DNA of 64,000 nt from positions 868,001 to 932,000 of the forward strand of contig NZ_OY764211.1 in NCBI RefSeq assembly GCF_963668165.1, in the 5' to 3' direction. The notes beneath the pieces were generated by a model. That model was not told the origin of the DNA and did not search any database. It was given only the letters and a program-made list of their open reading frames with translations. The position numbers and the translations under genes were made by a program. Positions 15,888 through 23,842 of the stretch are shown in pieces. Position 1 is the first letter of the stretch; the number at the start of each line of letters is the position of its first letter. The DNA comes from Marispirochaeta sp. Its GTDB lineage: Bacteria > Spirochaetota > Spirochaetia > JC444 > Marispirochaetaceae.

Positions 15888-16978
15888 GTATACTGATTCA
15901 AACGAACTTTCAATGGAAGGAGACAGACCCTGTTTCAATGCTTATCGCCGGCTTGATCTTTGCCGGGTTCATTGTATTTCTTTTTATCGCAAATGCTGCT
16001 TCACGCAGCTCCACACCGGGTTCTTCTTCCGGTGGCAGCAGAAAGCTCAGTAAACGGGCATTCTACATCCGGGCTAAGAGCCTTGGCTTGAGTCATCCCC
16101 AGATCAGGACCGTACAAAATCTGATCAAACGCTTTCAGCCTGCCAACCCCAATAATATCTTATACAATTCATCCCAGCTTGATTCACTTCTCAGACGGGG
16201 CATACAGAGTATTGACGGACTTAGTGCTTCGGATCAGCAGAAAGAGAATCAAAAGCTCCAGCTGTATCGCATAAAACAGACCATAGAAAGAAACGTCAGC
16301 CGTAAGTCTCAGTTTTCAAGTACAAAACAGCTTCGGGCAGGCATGCAGATTGTGTTGAGCCCCGAGCAGGGCGGACGCTTCCAGAGCAAACTTCTGACCA
16401 ACCTGAAGGGCTCTTTAGCGGTATCAGTCCCCCTGGATGCCGGCGGACGGCAAATCCGCTGGAAGCGTTGGACAAAACTGCAGGTTTTCTTCTGGCGCTC
16501 CAATGGGCAGGGTTTCTCGTTTGCAACAAAAATCAATGGGTACGGAAAGGTACGTGCCACTGATGCGGTTTTACTGAACCACACCTCTGCTATAACCCAG
16601 GCCCAGCAAAGAAAATACCGGCGCCGCAGTATTGAGCGCCCCGCTTACTTTTTTCCGGTGAGAATTTTAACCGACGGCCTTGGAAAGGAAGCAAAAAAAC
16701 GGGCCTATGTGGAAACCAACCGCAGGACACTGGCAACCATGCTGGATATATCAGGCGGAGGCTGCAGTATTCGTACCTCACGGCCTCTTGGAAAGGGTGA
16801 ACTTATCAAGGTTGAATTTGAAACCGATCATCGGGCAAAAATCTCTTTTTACGGTAAGGTTATGCACTCCAGGAAAGCACGCCCCTTTGGCGGAGTAATG
16901 CATATTATGTTCACCCGAATAAGCAAGCGAAACCTTAATAGTATTAACGCCTACATATACAATTACAGCCAGGACTGA
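15884..16978 (+). CDS. Membrane-anchored PilZ-domain protein
   Basis: This 364-residue protein has an N-terminal membrane helix at about residues 17-37 (MLIAGLIFAGFIVFLFIANA), a Ser/Gly linker, a cytoplasmic helical domain at 50-140 and a YcgR-like beta domain, ending in a PilZ domain. RKYRRRSIER at 243-252 contains the RxxxR motif twice in register, and DISGGG at 288-293 is the DxSxxG motif, so c-di-GMP binding is expected. It may act on the flagellar motor or export gate at the inner membrane, judging by its place after fliD. The start ATGA overlaps the previous stop. Confidence 0.88.
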   Translation: MSILIQTNFQWKETDPVSMLIAGLIFAGFIVFLFIANAASRSSTPGSSSGGSRKLSKRAFYIRAKSLGLSHPQIRTVQNLIKRFQPANPNNILYNSSQLDSLLRRGIQSIDGLSASDQQKENQKLQLYRIKQTIERNVSRKSQFSSTKQLRAGMQIVLSPEQGGRFQSKLLTNLKGSLAVSVPLDAGGRQIRWKRWTKLQVFFWRSNGQGFSFATKINGYGKVRATDAVLLNHTSAITQAQQRKYRRRSIERPAYFFPVRILTDGLGKEAKKRAYVETNRRTLATMLDISGGGCSIRTSRPLGKGELIKVEFETDHRAKISFYGKVMHSRKARPFGGVMHIMFTRISKRNLNSINAYIYNYSQD

Positions 16979-17032
16979 TATTACCTCTCCCTGATATTGA
17001 CCTCAGACACTTTTTTGCCTACAGTTAATCCC

Positions 17033-17293
17033 ATGAAGATTCATGAGATTCGAAATCTCACTAAAAAAGAAACCCCCCTGCACTACAGAAATGAATACTC
17101 AGGTTCTCTTGTTTATTCAGCCGGTAATATTGAGAAAGAAGCTCAACTTGAATTCACCCTGGAGCGGACAGCCACTGGAAATATCGATATATCTATCGCT
17201 TTTCCTGCGTCCATCCATTATCCCCTTGTTCCTGCCGTAAAAAAGGTAAAGTCCTATATTTTTGATCTTGAGAAAGACGGGAGACTGCTCTGA
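17033..17293 (+). CDS. Small conserved protein before tsaE
   Basis: This protein of 86 residues starts at ATG 17033 (MKIHEIRNL). The frame extends to a TTG at 16997, which would add 12 residues; neither start has a good ribosome site. It is mostly beta strand (GSLVYSAGNIEKEAQLEFTLE, then NIDISIAFPASI) and lacks a signal or known domain. The end overlaps the proposed tsaE start. A similarly small gene precedes tsaE in Treponema, as I recall. Function unknown. Confidence 0.65.
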   Translation: MKIHEIRNLTKKETPLHYRNEYSGSLVYSAGNIEKEAQLEFTLERTATGNIDISIAFPASIHYPLVPAVKKVKSYIFDLEKDGRLL

Positions 17294-17724
17294 AATCACA
17301 CAGGTGTACTTCTCCCGATGAGACCATCGCATTGGGCCGCAGTATAGGAAAGACGCTGCATGCCGGCGATATTGTATCTCTGGAAGGGGGGCTTGGTGCC
17401 GGCAAGACAACCATCGCCAAGGGAATCATCGAGTCTCTGGGGGTAGAAGATACTGTGACAAGCCCCACCTTTACCATAGTATCGGAATACACCGGAAAAT
17501 TTCCTGTCTACCATATGGATTTATACCGTATTGAGGATGAGGAAGAACTCTTTTATCTGGGGCTTGATGAGATTCTTTACAATAACGGAATATCCCTTAT
17601 TGAATGGATCGACCGTTTGCCTGAATTACCGCAGAATTTTACAAGGATTACCCTGGAAGTTGTTCCCACCTCCGGGGACCGTATTGTGAGCCTGGAAACT
17701 GTATGCATGCGAAACGTTTCATGA
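17290..17724 (+). CDS. tsaE: tRNA threonylcarbamoyladenosine biosynthesis ATPase TsaE
   Basis: TsaE is the ATPase partner of TsaB/TsaD in making t6A on tRNAs that read ANN codons. The Walker A motif is GGLGAGKTT and the family motifs TSPTFTIVSEY, HMDLYR and LIEWIDR are present. The conserved N-terminus SPDETIALGRS lies upstream of the first TTG (17332), so translation must start earlier. The frame back to the stop at 17269-17271 offers no ATG, GTG or TTG, only CTG at 17290, behind GGGAG with 6 bases spacing and overlapping the previous stop as CTGA. That gives 144 residues, a normal length. Confidence 0.9.
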   Translation: MKSHRCTSPDETIALGRSIGKTLHAGDIVSLEGGLGAGKTTIAKGIIESLGVEDTVTSPTFTIVSEYTGKFPVYHMDLYRIEDEEELFYLGLDEILYNNGISLIEWIDRLPELPQNFTRITLEVVPTSGDRIVSLETVCMRNVS

Positions 17725-18392
17725 AAATCCTTGCCTTTGATACTTCGGGCCCCATGCTTTCAGGTGCCCTTGGTACTGAGAGGGGGACCTTTGCCGCTCT
17801 GCAGGATACAGGGCTGCGCCACGGAGAGCTTCTGGCGGGACTTATTGACCAGCTTGTTAAAGAAGCCGGCATTTCTGTTAAAGACCTGGATCTTATTGTA
17901 TGTCCCAGAGGGCCGGGATCTTTTACCGGGCTGCGTATCGGCATGTCCCTTGCCAAGGGTATTTCCGCCGGAAGCGGCATACCGCTGATTTCTATACCTG
18001 TTCCGGACATTCTGGTCCGTCCCTACTCTTTTTATGGTTCACCTGTTATTCCGGTACTCGACGCAAAGAAAGACCGTTTTTATGGGGCCTGTTACATCGG
18101 CGGTGTCCGTACAAGTGAGTTCTTTGATCTGGAAGCTGGCGAGATTATCCGCCGCTTTGGCATGGAAGAAACTATTCTAATCGCTGGTCCTGACGCAGGA
18201 CTTTTCAAATCGAAAATAGCTGAAGCTGAGGGTATTACCTTTGCTCCCTATGTCCCGGCTGCAGTATTTGATATGCTTGCCATGGGCCCGTTGCTTTTCG
18301 AACAGAAGGGCCCTGATGCGCCAGGCCAGGGACCGATGTACATCCGCAAAAGTGAGGCTGAACTTGGAATGGAGAAGGATTATGAGGGATGA
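17721..18392 (+). CDS. tsaB: tRNA threonylcarbamoyladenosine biosynthesis protein TsaB
   Basis: TsaB is the non-catalytic partner of TsaD in t6A formation. The N-terminus MKILAFDTSGPMLSGAL is diagnostic, and VCPRGPGSFTGLRIGMSLAKG is the family motif. The start ATG at 17721 overlaps the tsaE stop (ATGA), so the two are coupled. The 223 residues are a usual length. The last 11 bases overlap the HD-GYP gene. Confidence 0.95.
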   Translation: MKILAFDTSGPMLSGALGTERGTFAALQDTGLRHGELLAGLIDQLVKEAGISVKDLDLIVCPRGPGSFTGLRIGMSLAKGISAGSGIPLISIPVPDILVRPYSFYGSPVIPVLDAKKDRFYGACYIGGVRTSEFFDLEAGEIIRRFGMEETILIAGPDAGLFKSKIAEAEGITFAPYVPAAVFDMLAMGPLLFEQKGPDAPGQGPMYIRKSEAELGMEKDYEG

Positions 18393-19410
18393 AAAAAAAG
18401 CGTTCATCCGTTTTAAAGAGAATAACCACCAGAACAGCGCCGTTCCTCAAGCTGTTTTAGGAGATGATTTTCGCATAAACTGGGCTAACAGGGCCTTCCG
18501 GGACCTGTTTCACAGAGAAAATACCTGTATTGGTGAACACATTGCAGGTTTTGCCACTCTCACCGGCCTTGACGGCAGATCCCTCTATCATCAGTTGAAA
18601 GATCCCGCTACGGGATACTCTTTTCAAGGCAATGGAGAGAGCAGGTTTCATCACCACCCCAGGCTTTTTACCAATGTGCATATTGTTCCGATACTGCATG
18701 AACCATACAAAAAGGAGACTGTAGTCGGATACTGTGCCTATTTTCATGATGCTACCCTGTCCCATCAGCAGAGTCTCCGCGCCATTTTTTCCAGCCTGCT
18801 TGAAGCCTCCCGTATGAAAGACAACGATACCGGACGTCACATTGAACGGGTAAACCGGTATTCTGCTTTAATGGCTGAGTCAATGTACGATGATGGAACC
18901 GATTTGCAGGTAGACCGGGATTTTGTTGATAACATCTCCTTTCTGGCTGCCATGCATGACGTAGGCAAGATCGGCGTACCCGACGATATCCTTAACAAGG
19001 CCGGCCCCCTGGAGAGCTGGGAGTGGGAAATCATGACAACCCATACCCTTAACGGTGCCTATATCCTGGGAGCCTATCCGGATCCAATGGCGGTCGAAAT
19101 AGCACGCAGCCATCATGAACGCTGGGACGGTTCCGGCTATCCGTATGGCTTGATGGAAGAGATGATACCTTTGAGCGCCCGTATTGTTACCATTGCTGAC
19201 GTTTATGATGCCCTGCGCAGCAAGCGTTCATACAAGAATGAAATGAGTCACCGGGAAGCTGCGGATCTGATACTACTGGGACGCGGTACCCAGTTTGATC
19301 CTGAGCTTGTCGAGATTTTTCGGTCCCTGGAGGAAAAGTTTTCCGAAATTTACGATGAATTGTATGATGAGTATAAAGAGACTAACTCTTCTTCTCCGTT
19401 GGCGGGGTAA
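18382..19410 (+). CDS. HD-GYP c-di-GMP phosphodiesterase with N-terminal PAS-like domain
   Basis: This 342-residue protein has residues 1-130 resembling a PAS sensor ([19 protein letters not shown]) and 135-340 an HD-GYP domain: HIERV, the metal-binding HD at 192-193 ([14 protein letters not shown]), [11 protein letters not shown] at 244-254 and DVYDAL. All key residues look intact, so it should hydrolyse c-di-GMP. GGAGAAGGA precedes the ATG, which overlaps tsaB by 11 bases. The 3' end overlaps the convergent csrA gene by 29 bases. With two PilZ receptors nearby it completes a local c-di-GMP set; no cyclase (GGDEF) is seen. Confidence 0.93.
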   Translation: MRDEKKAFIRFKENNHQNSAVPQAVLGDDFRINWANRAFRDLFHRENTCIGEHIAGFATLTGLDGRSLYHQLKDPATGYSFQGNGESRFHHHPRLFTNVHIVPILHEPYKKETVVGYCAYFHDATLSHQQSLRAIFSSLLEASRMKDNDTGRHIERVNRYSALMAESMYDDGTDLQVDRDFVDNISFLAAMHDVGKIGVPDDILNKAGPLESWEWEIMTTHTLNGAYILGAYPDPMAVEIARSHHERWDGSGYPYGLMEEMIPLSARIVTIADVYDALRSKRSYKNEMSHREAADLILLGRGTQFDPELVEIFRSLEEKFSEIYDELYDEYKETNSSSPLAG

Positions 19411-19624
19411 AAAAGTCTGCTAAAGAGCCAAGATCCGAAGGTGCTTTTGCCGCTGCCTTGTTTTCCGACTGTATGGCTTCGTAGACTTCGTGTCGATAGA
19501 TCTTTACGCTTTTTGGTGCAAGAATTCCAAGTTTGATATGATCTCCCTTGATTTCTACGACTGAGACCTCTATCGTATCATTGATAATGATCTTCTCATT
19601 CAGTTTTCTTGAAAGTATCAGCAT
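19382..19624 (-). CDS. csrA: Carbon storage regulator CsrA
   Basis: CsrA is a small RNA-binding dimer that represses translation by binding GGA in hairpins. The sequence has the classic [16 protein letters not shown] start and [10 protein letters not shown] with the RNA-contacting Arg. At 80 residues it is longer than the ~61-residue E. coli form; the tail from residue 56 is polar and typical of the FliW-associated type. The start overlaps the end of fliW by 7 bases. Likely targets are the two flaB leaders in this window. Confidence 0.97.
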   Translation of the reverse strand: MLILSRKLNEKIIINDTIEVSVVEIKGDHIKLGILAPKSVKIYRHEVYEAIQSENKAAAKAPSDLGSLADFFTPPTEKKS

Positions 19625-20073
19625 GAGGTATCCCCCTCATGCTGCATTTCTTCGATTATAAGATGCCGAACCTGCCAGCGCTCATCATTTGATATTATCT
19701 GCCGACCTACTCTGGTTTTACGGTTGATCAACAGCGGACCCTGCAGGTTGGCAGTCATTCTGCTTTGGTCCTCAGGAATTGTCACGATGGAAAAGATAAG
19801 AAGATCTTCATCATCCTCCCGGGTCACTCCCAAAGCTTCCAGGTCTTCTGTGGAGACCCCCGGACAATAATCGGGACGGAAAATTCGGGGATCGATAAGT
19901 ACAAATGCAATTTCCCGTTCATCGAGTGATTGAAACCAGTAAAAAGGGGGCTGTTCCGAATCGAGCAAGGCAAAATTGCTGTAGCAATCAAAGCCGAAAA
20001 GACCTTTTTGCAGGGTAATTTTTTGCCGTTGGTCGATTTCCATCTCCCCATAGGCCTTGGTTTCAATCATCAT
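19618..20073 (-). CDS. fliW: Flagellar assembly factor FliW, CsrA antagonist
   Basis: FliW binds either flagellin or CsrA; when flagellin is exported, free FliW removes CsrA from the flagellin mRNA. The protein has the typical [20 protein letters not shown] start and [16 protein letters not shown] region. I place the start at the ATG at 20073 (MMIETKAYG) because GAAGGAG sits 9 bases before it; the ATG at 20097 has its AAGGA directly adjacent and would add 8 residues. It is downstream of flgL and overlaps csrA, a conserved regulatory pair. Confidence 0.95.
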   Translation of the reverse strand: MMIETKAYGEMEIDQRQKITLQKGLFGFDCYSNFALLDSEQPPFYWFQSLDEREIAFVLIDPRIFRPDYCPGVSTEDLEALGVTREDDEDLLIFSIVTIPEDQSRMTANLQGPLLINRKTRVGRQIISNDERWQVRHLIIEEMQHEGDTSC

Positions 20074-20100
20074 GCCGGTATACTCCTTCAAAGACATTCC

Positions 20101-21351
20101 TTAACGCAGAAAATCCATCAACGTCGGCTGCAGTATGCGTCCAGCGGTTTGTAAAGCAGCCTTATGGGTGTATTCCAACATCTTCAGTTCCAGAATCGCC
20201 TCTGCCATATCAATATCCGAAGCCAGAGAGTTTTGTTCCTGCGTCTGGGGGATTTCCCGGTTTAAACGGTTCCAGACAATCTCCATTCTTTCGTCAACAG
20301 AACCGAGTTTGGCTATTTCCTGCACCAGAGTATCCTGGGCAGTTGTTATACCCTGGATTCCCCTGCCGCCTATCTCCAGGGTATCTCCGGAGTAGAGACT
20401 GTCCCGCAGAGATATTACCATATCAAACACTGAACCTCCGGATTCCCGGGCATCGGATGCGATATTAAACGGAGGCCGGCCGTTTCCGGAGACAAGGCCC
20501 AGATCCTGCAGAACCGAACCTCCCTGTTCATCCTCAAGGAGTATCTGGTGGGGAACAGTGCTGCGGATATTCAGTGAATTAGATACAGGATCAAGATAGG
20601 CATCAACCGCAGCATCGGAATCCTTAATTTTGGCGATTATGCCGTGAATATTTTCTCCAGCTGACAGGGGCACCCGTACCCCATCTATAAGGATTGCCGT
20701 ATTCTCCGGAACCGTATAACTTGCAGTATTTACGCCGGAGAATATCTGATGCTGTTCAGCCCAGAATATATTGTTGCCCCGAAAGCCGGTGGGAATCAGG
20801 TTTTCGTCGGAAATTTCGACAAAGTTGTCTTTATTACCTCCCACATAGTCAACTTTGGTTATTACCCGGCCGCTTATTTCGGGATGCCGTCCCTCAAGAG
20901 CACGAAAAGGTTCGCTGGTGTTACGGTCGCCGCCGAACAGTTTGCTGCCGTCGGCGCCCGACGAGTTTGAGACCTCAACAAGCTCCTTCAGAAGCTCATT
21001 AACCTCCTGGCCCATTATCTTCTTGTCTTCTTTTGCATATGTCCCGGTAGCGCCTTGCACAGCTATTTCGCGTATACGGTGCAGAATCTGGTTGGCCTCA
21101 TTCATGTAACCTTCGGCAACCCTGCGAAAACTCTGAACGTTCTCGACGTTTTCCTGGAAACGGTCGAGACGGGAAATCCGGGATAAAAAACGAGCCGAGT
21201 GGGCCGCAGCCACCGGATCATCCCGCAGCTCCTTTATTCTGGTCTGCTCGGCCATTTTATTCTGAAGATCGTTCATCAGCTTCTGACGACGGTAGGTATG
21301 ATAGATCATGTCGTTATTAGCCTGGTTGGTACTGACTCTGTTCATTCTCAA
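20101..21351 (-). CDS. flgL: Flagellar hook-filament junction protein FlgL (HAP3)
   Basis: FlgL joins the hook to the filament. The N-terminus (MRMNRVSTNQANNDMIYHTY) and NVQSFRRVAEGYMNEANQILHRIREIAVQGA resemble the flagellin D0/D1 helices, and the C-terminus (ASDIDMAEAILELKMLEYTHKAAL) is the matching helix. The length of 416 residues fits. The start overlaps the flgK stop by 4 bases. It is exported by the flagellar system without a signal peptide. Confidence 0.96.
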   Translation of the reverse strand: MRMNRVSTNQANNDMIYHTYRRQKLMNDLQNKMAEQTRIKELRDDPVAAAHSARFLSRISRLDRFQENVENVQSFRRVAEGYMNEANQILHRIREIAVQGATGTYAKEDKKIMGQEVNELLKELVEVSNSSGADGSKLFGGDRNTSEPFRALEGRHPEISGRVITKVDYVGGNKDNFVEISDENLIPTGFRGNNIFWAEQHQIFSGVNTASYTVPENTAILIDGVRVPLSAGENIHGIIAKIKDSDAAVDAYLDPVSNSLNIRSTVPHQILLEDEQGGSVLQDLGLVSGNGRPPFNIASDARESGGSVFDMVISLRDSLYSGDTLEIGGRGIQGITTAQDTLVQEIAKLGSVDERMEIVWNRLNREIPQTQEQNSLASDIDMAEAILELKMLEYTHKAALQTAGRILQPTLMDFLR

Positions 21352-23225
21352 ACTCCAAGGCGGTTTATAATAGTATCGAGCATGCTGTTAAAGGTGCTGA
21401 TAAAGCGGGCCGCAGCGTTGTACCCGTGCTGGAACTTAATAAGCTGGGCAAACTCTTCATCTATGTTAACCCCGGAAAGGGCCTGTTTCATTCCTTCCAG
21501 CTCCTTCATTACAAGACTTTCGGTCTCGAAGGTCCGCTGAGCCTGCTCTCCCCTTAATCCCACATCGGCAATTGTCTCTGCGAAAAAATCATCAAAGCTC
21601 ATGAGATTACCAAGCATTACCGGCCTGGTCCGCAGCTGGGCAATGGACAAGGCCGCGCTGCCGTCGCCGGGATTGGCAGGACGTCCGTTTTCGCCGAAAC
21701 CAGCGGCAAGGCGATTTATATCACTCTTTAAAGCGCTTGTAATCTCAATCCAGCCTGAAGGATGAGCGACCGGAGCCACGGCATAGTTATCGCCGCCGCC
21801 ACGGAATCCGAGTACTGCGTCGGCCTGTTCCCAGTCATACGCCCCTTCCGCTCCGGATTCCTGCAATATCCCGGCATAGCCGACAAGAAACTGACCGGAG
21901 TCCTCAATATGACGAATAACAAAGTCAGGATTTTCGATCTGCGTTGCCGGTAAGGCTTTCATGACCATTCTTCCGGACTGATCAAGACGGGCGACGACCT
22001 CTGCACCGGACCGGTTTATTCGGTTTATGACGTCACCCACGGTATCCGTAGGATTGTAGGGTATCTCTATGTTTCCTGCCGGGCCTGATAGGGTAATGTT
22101 TCCCTGCAGCCCCACATGGTCCTGAAGGGAAAGACTGTTAGTACCGGTTACGCGAAAGATATAGGAAGCATCGAACTCTCCATCTCCGTTCCGGTCATAA
22201 TTTCCTGCAACATCGGTGACAAAGGGAACCTCCTCAAAAAAGGCCCGTCCGTTCTCACCATCCAGTCCATAGGCAGAGCGGTGAATTTCATTCACCAGGT
22301 CTATATAGTTCATTGCCAGTACGTCGAGTTTTTGTATTTCTCCTCGAATGTCACCGTCCCGGAGGTCCATCAGGGAGCGGAGCTTCCCCCCTGTGAACCG
22401 GGCCTCTTCTCCGTTCTTTGCCCAGCGTACGGTGGAATAGCCTTCATTCAGAGGGTTCGGATCTGTTTGCAGAGGATTTATCACCCTGCCCTGCATCAGA
22501 TGGAGTCCCTGGGTATGAATGGTGAACTCATCCGGATCTCGGTTATCAACGGTGATATTCAGAAGACCGGACAGTTCTTTGACCAGAAGGTCCCGACGGT
22601 CGAGCAGGTCATTCGGGTTGTCCCCCAGGGCTTCGACCTTCACTATCTCCTCATTCAGGGAGCGGACATCGTTAAGAATAGCGTTTACCCTGCTCACGGT
22701 AGCTGTCAGGTCATCTTCCACCATGTTGCGGATCTCTTTCATCCGTGAGTATTGACGGTGGATACCGTCCATCAGGGCCTCTCCCCGCTGGACTACCGCC
22801 TGCCGGGCGGCGCCTTCCTGGGGATGAATGGATAACTCCTGCCAGGAGTCCCAGAAGCGGTCCATGAGGGTACGTACCGATGATTCCGTCGGCTCGTTAT
22901 ACACCTGTTCCAGCTGCAGCATGTAGGAGTCCCTGGTCTCCCAGTAGCCCCTACCGTTTGCCCGGGAGACGATCTTTCCTTCCAGAAGTTCATCATGGAC
23001 CCGCTCAATCCGCGTAATGTCCACTCCTTGACCGATCTGTCCCGGGGTATTCTCGCGATTCAGCTGGGGCATGTAGAGGGGATCGGTGGGCTTAAAATGG
23101 ACCCTCTGTCGGGAGTACCCCTCCACAGAGGCATTACTAAGGTTGTGTCCCACAGTGGTCATACCCTGGGTGTGGGCTATGAGGCTGCGTTTACCGATTT
23201 CTATACCGGAAAAGGTGGACTGCAT
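21348..23225 (-). CDS. flgK: Flagellar hook-associated protein FlgK (HAP1)
   Basis: FlgK is the first hook-filament junction protein. The start (GIEIGKRSLIAHTQGMTTVG) and HNLSNASVEGYSRQRV carry the rod/hook family motif, and the C-terminal helix EEFAQLIKFQHGYNAAARFISTFNSMLDTIINRLG is diagnostic. The 625 residues are normal for spirochetes. It is 11 bases downstream of flgN and overlaps flgL. Transcription probably comes from the sigma28-like site before flgN. Confidence 0.97.
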   Translation of the reverse strand: MQSTFSGIEIGKRSLIAHTQGMTTVGHNLSNASVEGYSRQRVHFKPTDPLYMPQLNRENTPGQIGQGVDITRIERVHDELLEGKIVSRANGRGYWETRDSYMLQLEQVYNEPTESSVRTLMDRFWDSWQELSIHPQEGAARQAVVQRGEALMDGIHRQYSRMKEIRNMVEDDLTATVSRVNAILNDVRSLNEEIVKVEALGDNPNDLLDRRDLLVKELSGLLNITVDNRDPDEFTIHTQGLHLMQGRVINPLQTDPNPLNEGYSTVRWAKNGEEARFTGGKLRSLMDLRDGDIRGEIQKLDVLAMNYIDLVNEIHRSAYGLDGENGRAFFEEVPFVTDVAGNYDRNGDGEFDASYIFRVTGTNSLSLQDHVGLQGNITLSGPAGNIEIPYNPTDTVGDVINRINRSGAEVVARLDQSGRMVMKALPATQIENPDFVIRHIEDSGQFLVGYAGILQESGAEGAYDWEQADAVLGFRGGGDNYAVAPVAHPSGWIEITSALKSDINRLAAGFGENGRPANPGDGSAALSIAQLRTRPVMLGNLMSFDDFFAETIADVGLRGEQAQRTFETESLVMKELEGMKQALSGVNIDEEFAQLIKFQHGYNAAARFISTFNSMLDTIINRLGV

Positions 23226-23236
23226 TCAAAGACTCC

Positions 23237-23743
23237 TTAAAGGTGCTGATTTACGACCAGCGGTTCGGTATCGGCGGTTCTGGCCTTTCCATGCCGGGAG
23301 TAAAGCTTTCCTTTACGATAGGGAAAAAGCTCATTCAGTACCGCCTGCATGGTATCGCTGACACTGCGGATGTGACTGTCGAGACTCCAGGTAACACCCT
23401 TAATTTTAACCGTGGTAAATTTCAGGCTGCGGTAAAGCTCCGCACATTCTGATCGCAGTTCCTCGGGAAGACTCATTATTGCCTGATAGAAAGGGATTGT
23501 CTCATCGGCTCCGAATTCTGCGCATAAGGCGGAATAAAGGGCCCTTCGTCGCTGCTCTGTGGAGTCAATCCAGTCTGCAATCTGGCCCATACGCTCCATG
23601 TGGTCCGACAGAGAAGCCCAATCGCTGCGTTTGAGGGCATCACGAAGTTCTTCTTCGTTACACCGGAATTCCTCCATAAGAGAGATTTCCTGCTTTATAA
23701 TTTGAATAAGTTCGTTGGCTGTTTTTATACCCTTCGTGGACAT
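23237..23743 (-). CDS. flgN: FlgN-type export chaperone for FlgK/FlgL
   Basis: This ~168-residue, fully helical protein belongs to the FlgN/type III chaperone shape: EEELRDALKRSDWASLSDHMERM, a middle helix pair, and a basic C-terminus (YRKGKLYSRHGKARTAD). FlgN escorts FlgK and FlgL to the export gate. It lies directly upstream of flgK. ATG 23743 follows GGAG by 5 bases; the frame also opens at GTG 23749 two codons earlier, which is less likely. The identification rests on position and helical character more than strong motifs. Confidence 0.85.
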   Translation of the reverse strand: MSTKGIKTANELIQIIKQEISLMEEFRCNEEELRDALKRSDWASLSDHMERMGQIADWIDSTEQRRRALYSALCAEFGADETIPFYQAIMSLPEELRSECAELYRSLKFTTVKIKGVTWSLDSHIRSVSDTMQAVLNELFPYRKGKLYSRHGKARTADTEPLVVNQHL

Positions 23744-23762
23744 AGACACTCCTCTTCTTCAA

Positions 23763-23789
23763 TATTCGGCGTTTTTACCGTGCCGATTA
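23763..23789 (-). promoter_or_regulatory. Candidate sigma28 promoter of flgN-flgK-flgL-fliW-csrA
   Basis: On the minus strand TAAT (23786-23789), exactly 15 bases and GCCGAATA (23763-23770) resemble TAAA-N15-GCCGATAA. It lies 20 bases before flgN, giving a start near 23756. Late flagellar genes such as flgK and flgL are classic targets of this sigma factor. Confidence 0.5.
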
Positions 23790-23842
23790 AGAAGAAAATA
23801 GAGCTGAAAAGAAAAGGAGAAAATATTGCCAAATAGAGCAGA

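Noticed and set aside
17332..17334. TTG as the tsaE start
   Set aside because: It cuts off the conserved SPDETIA segment that belongs to the family N-terminus, which is encoded in frame just upstream.
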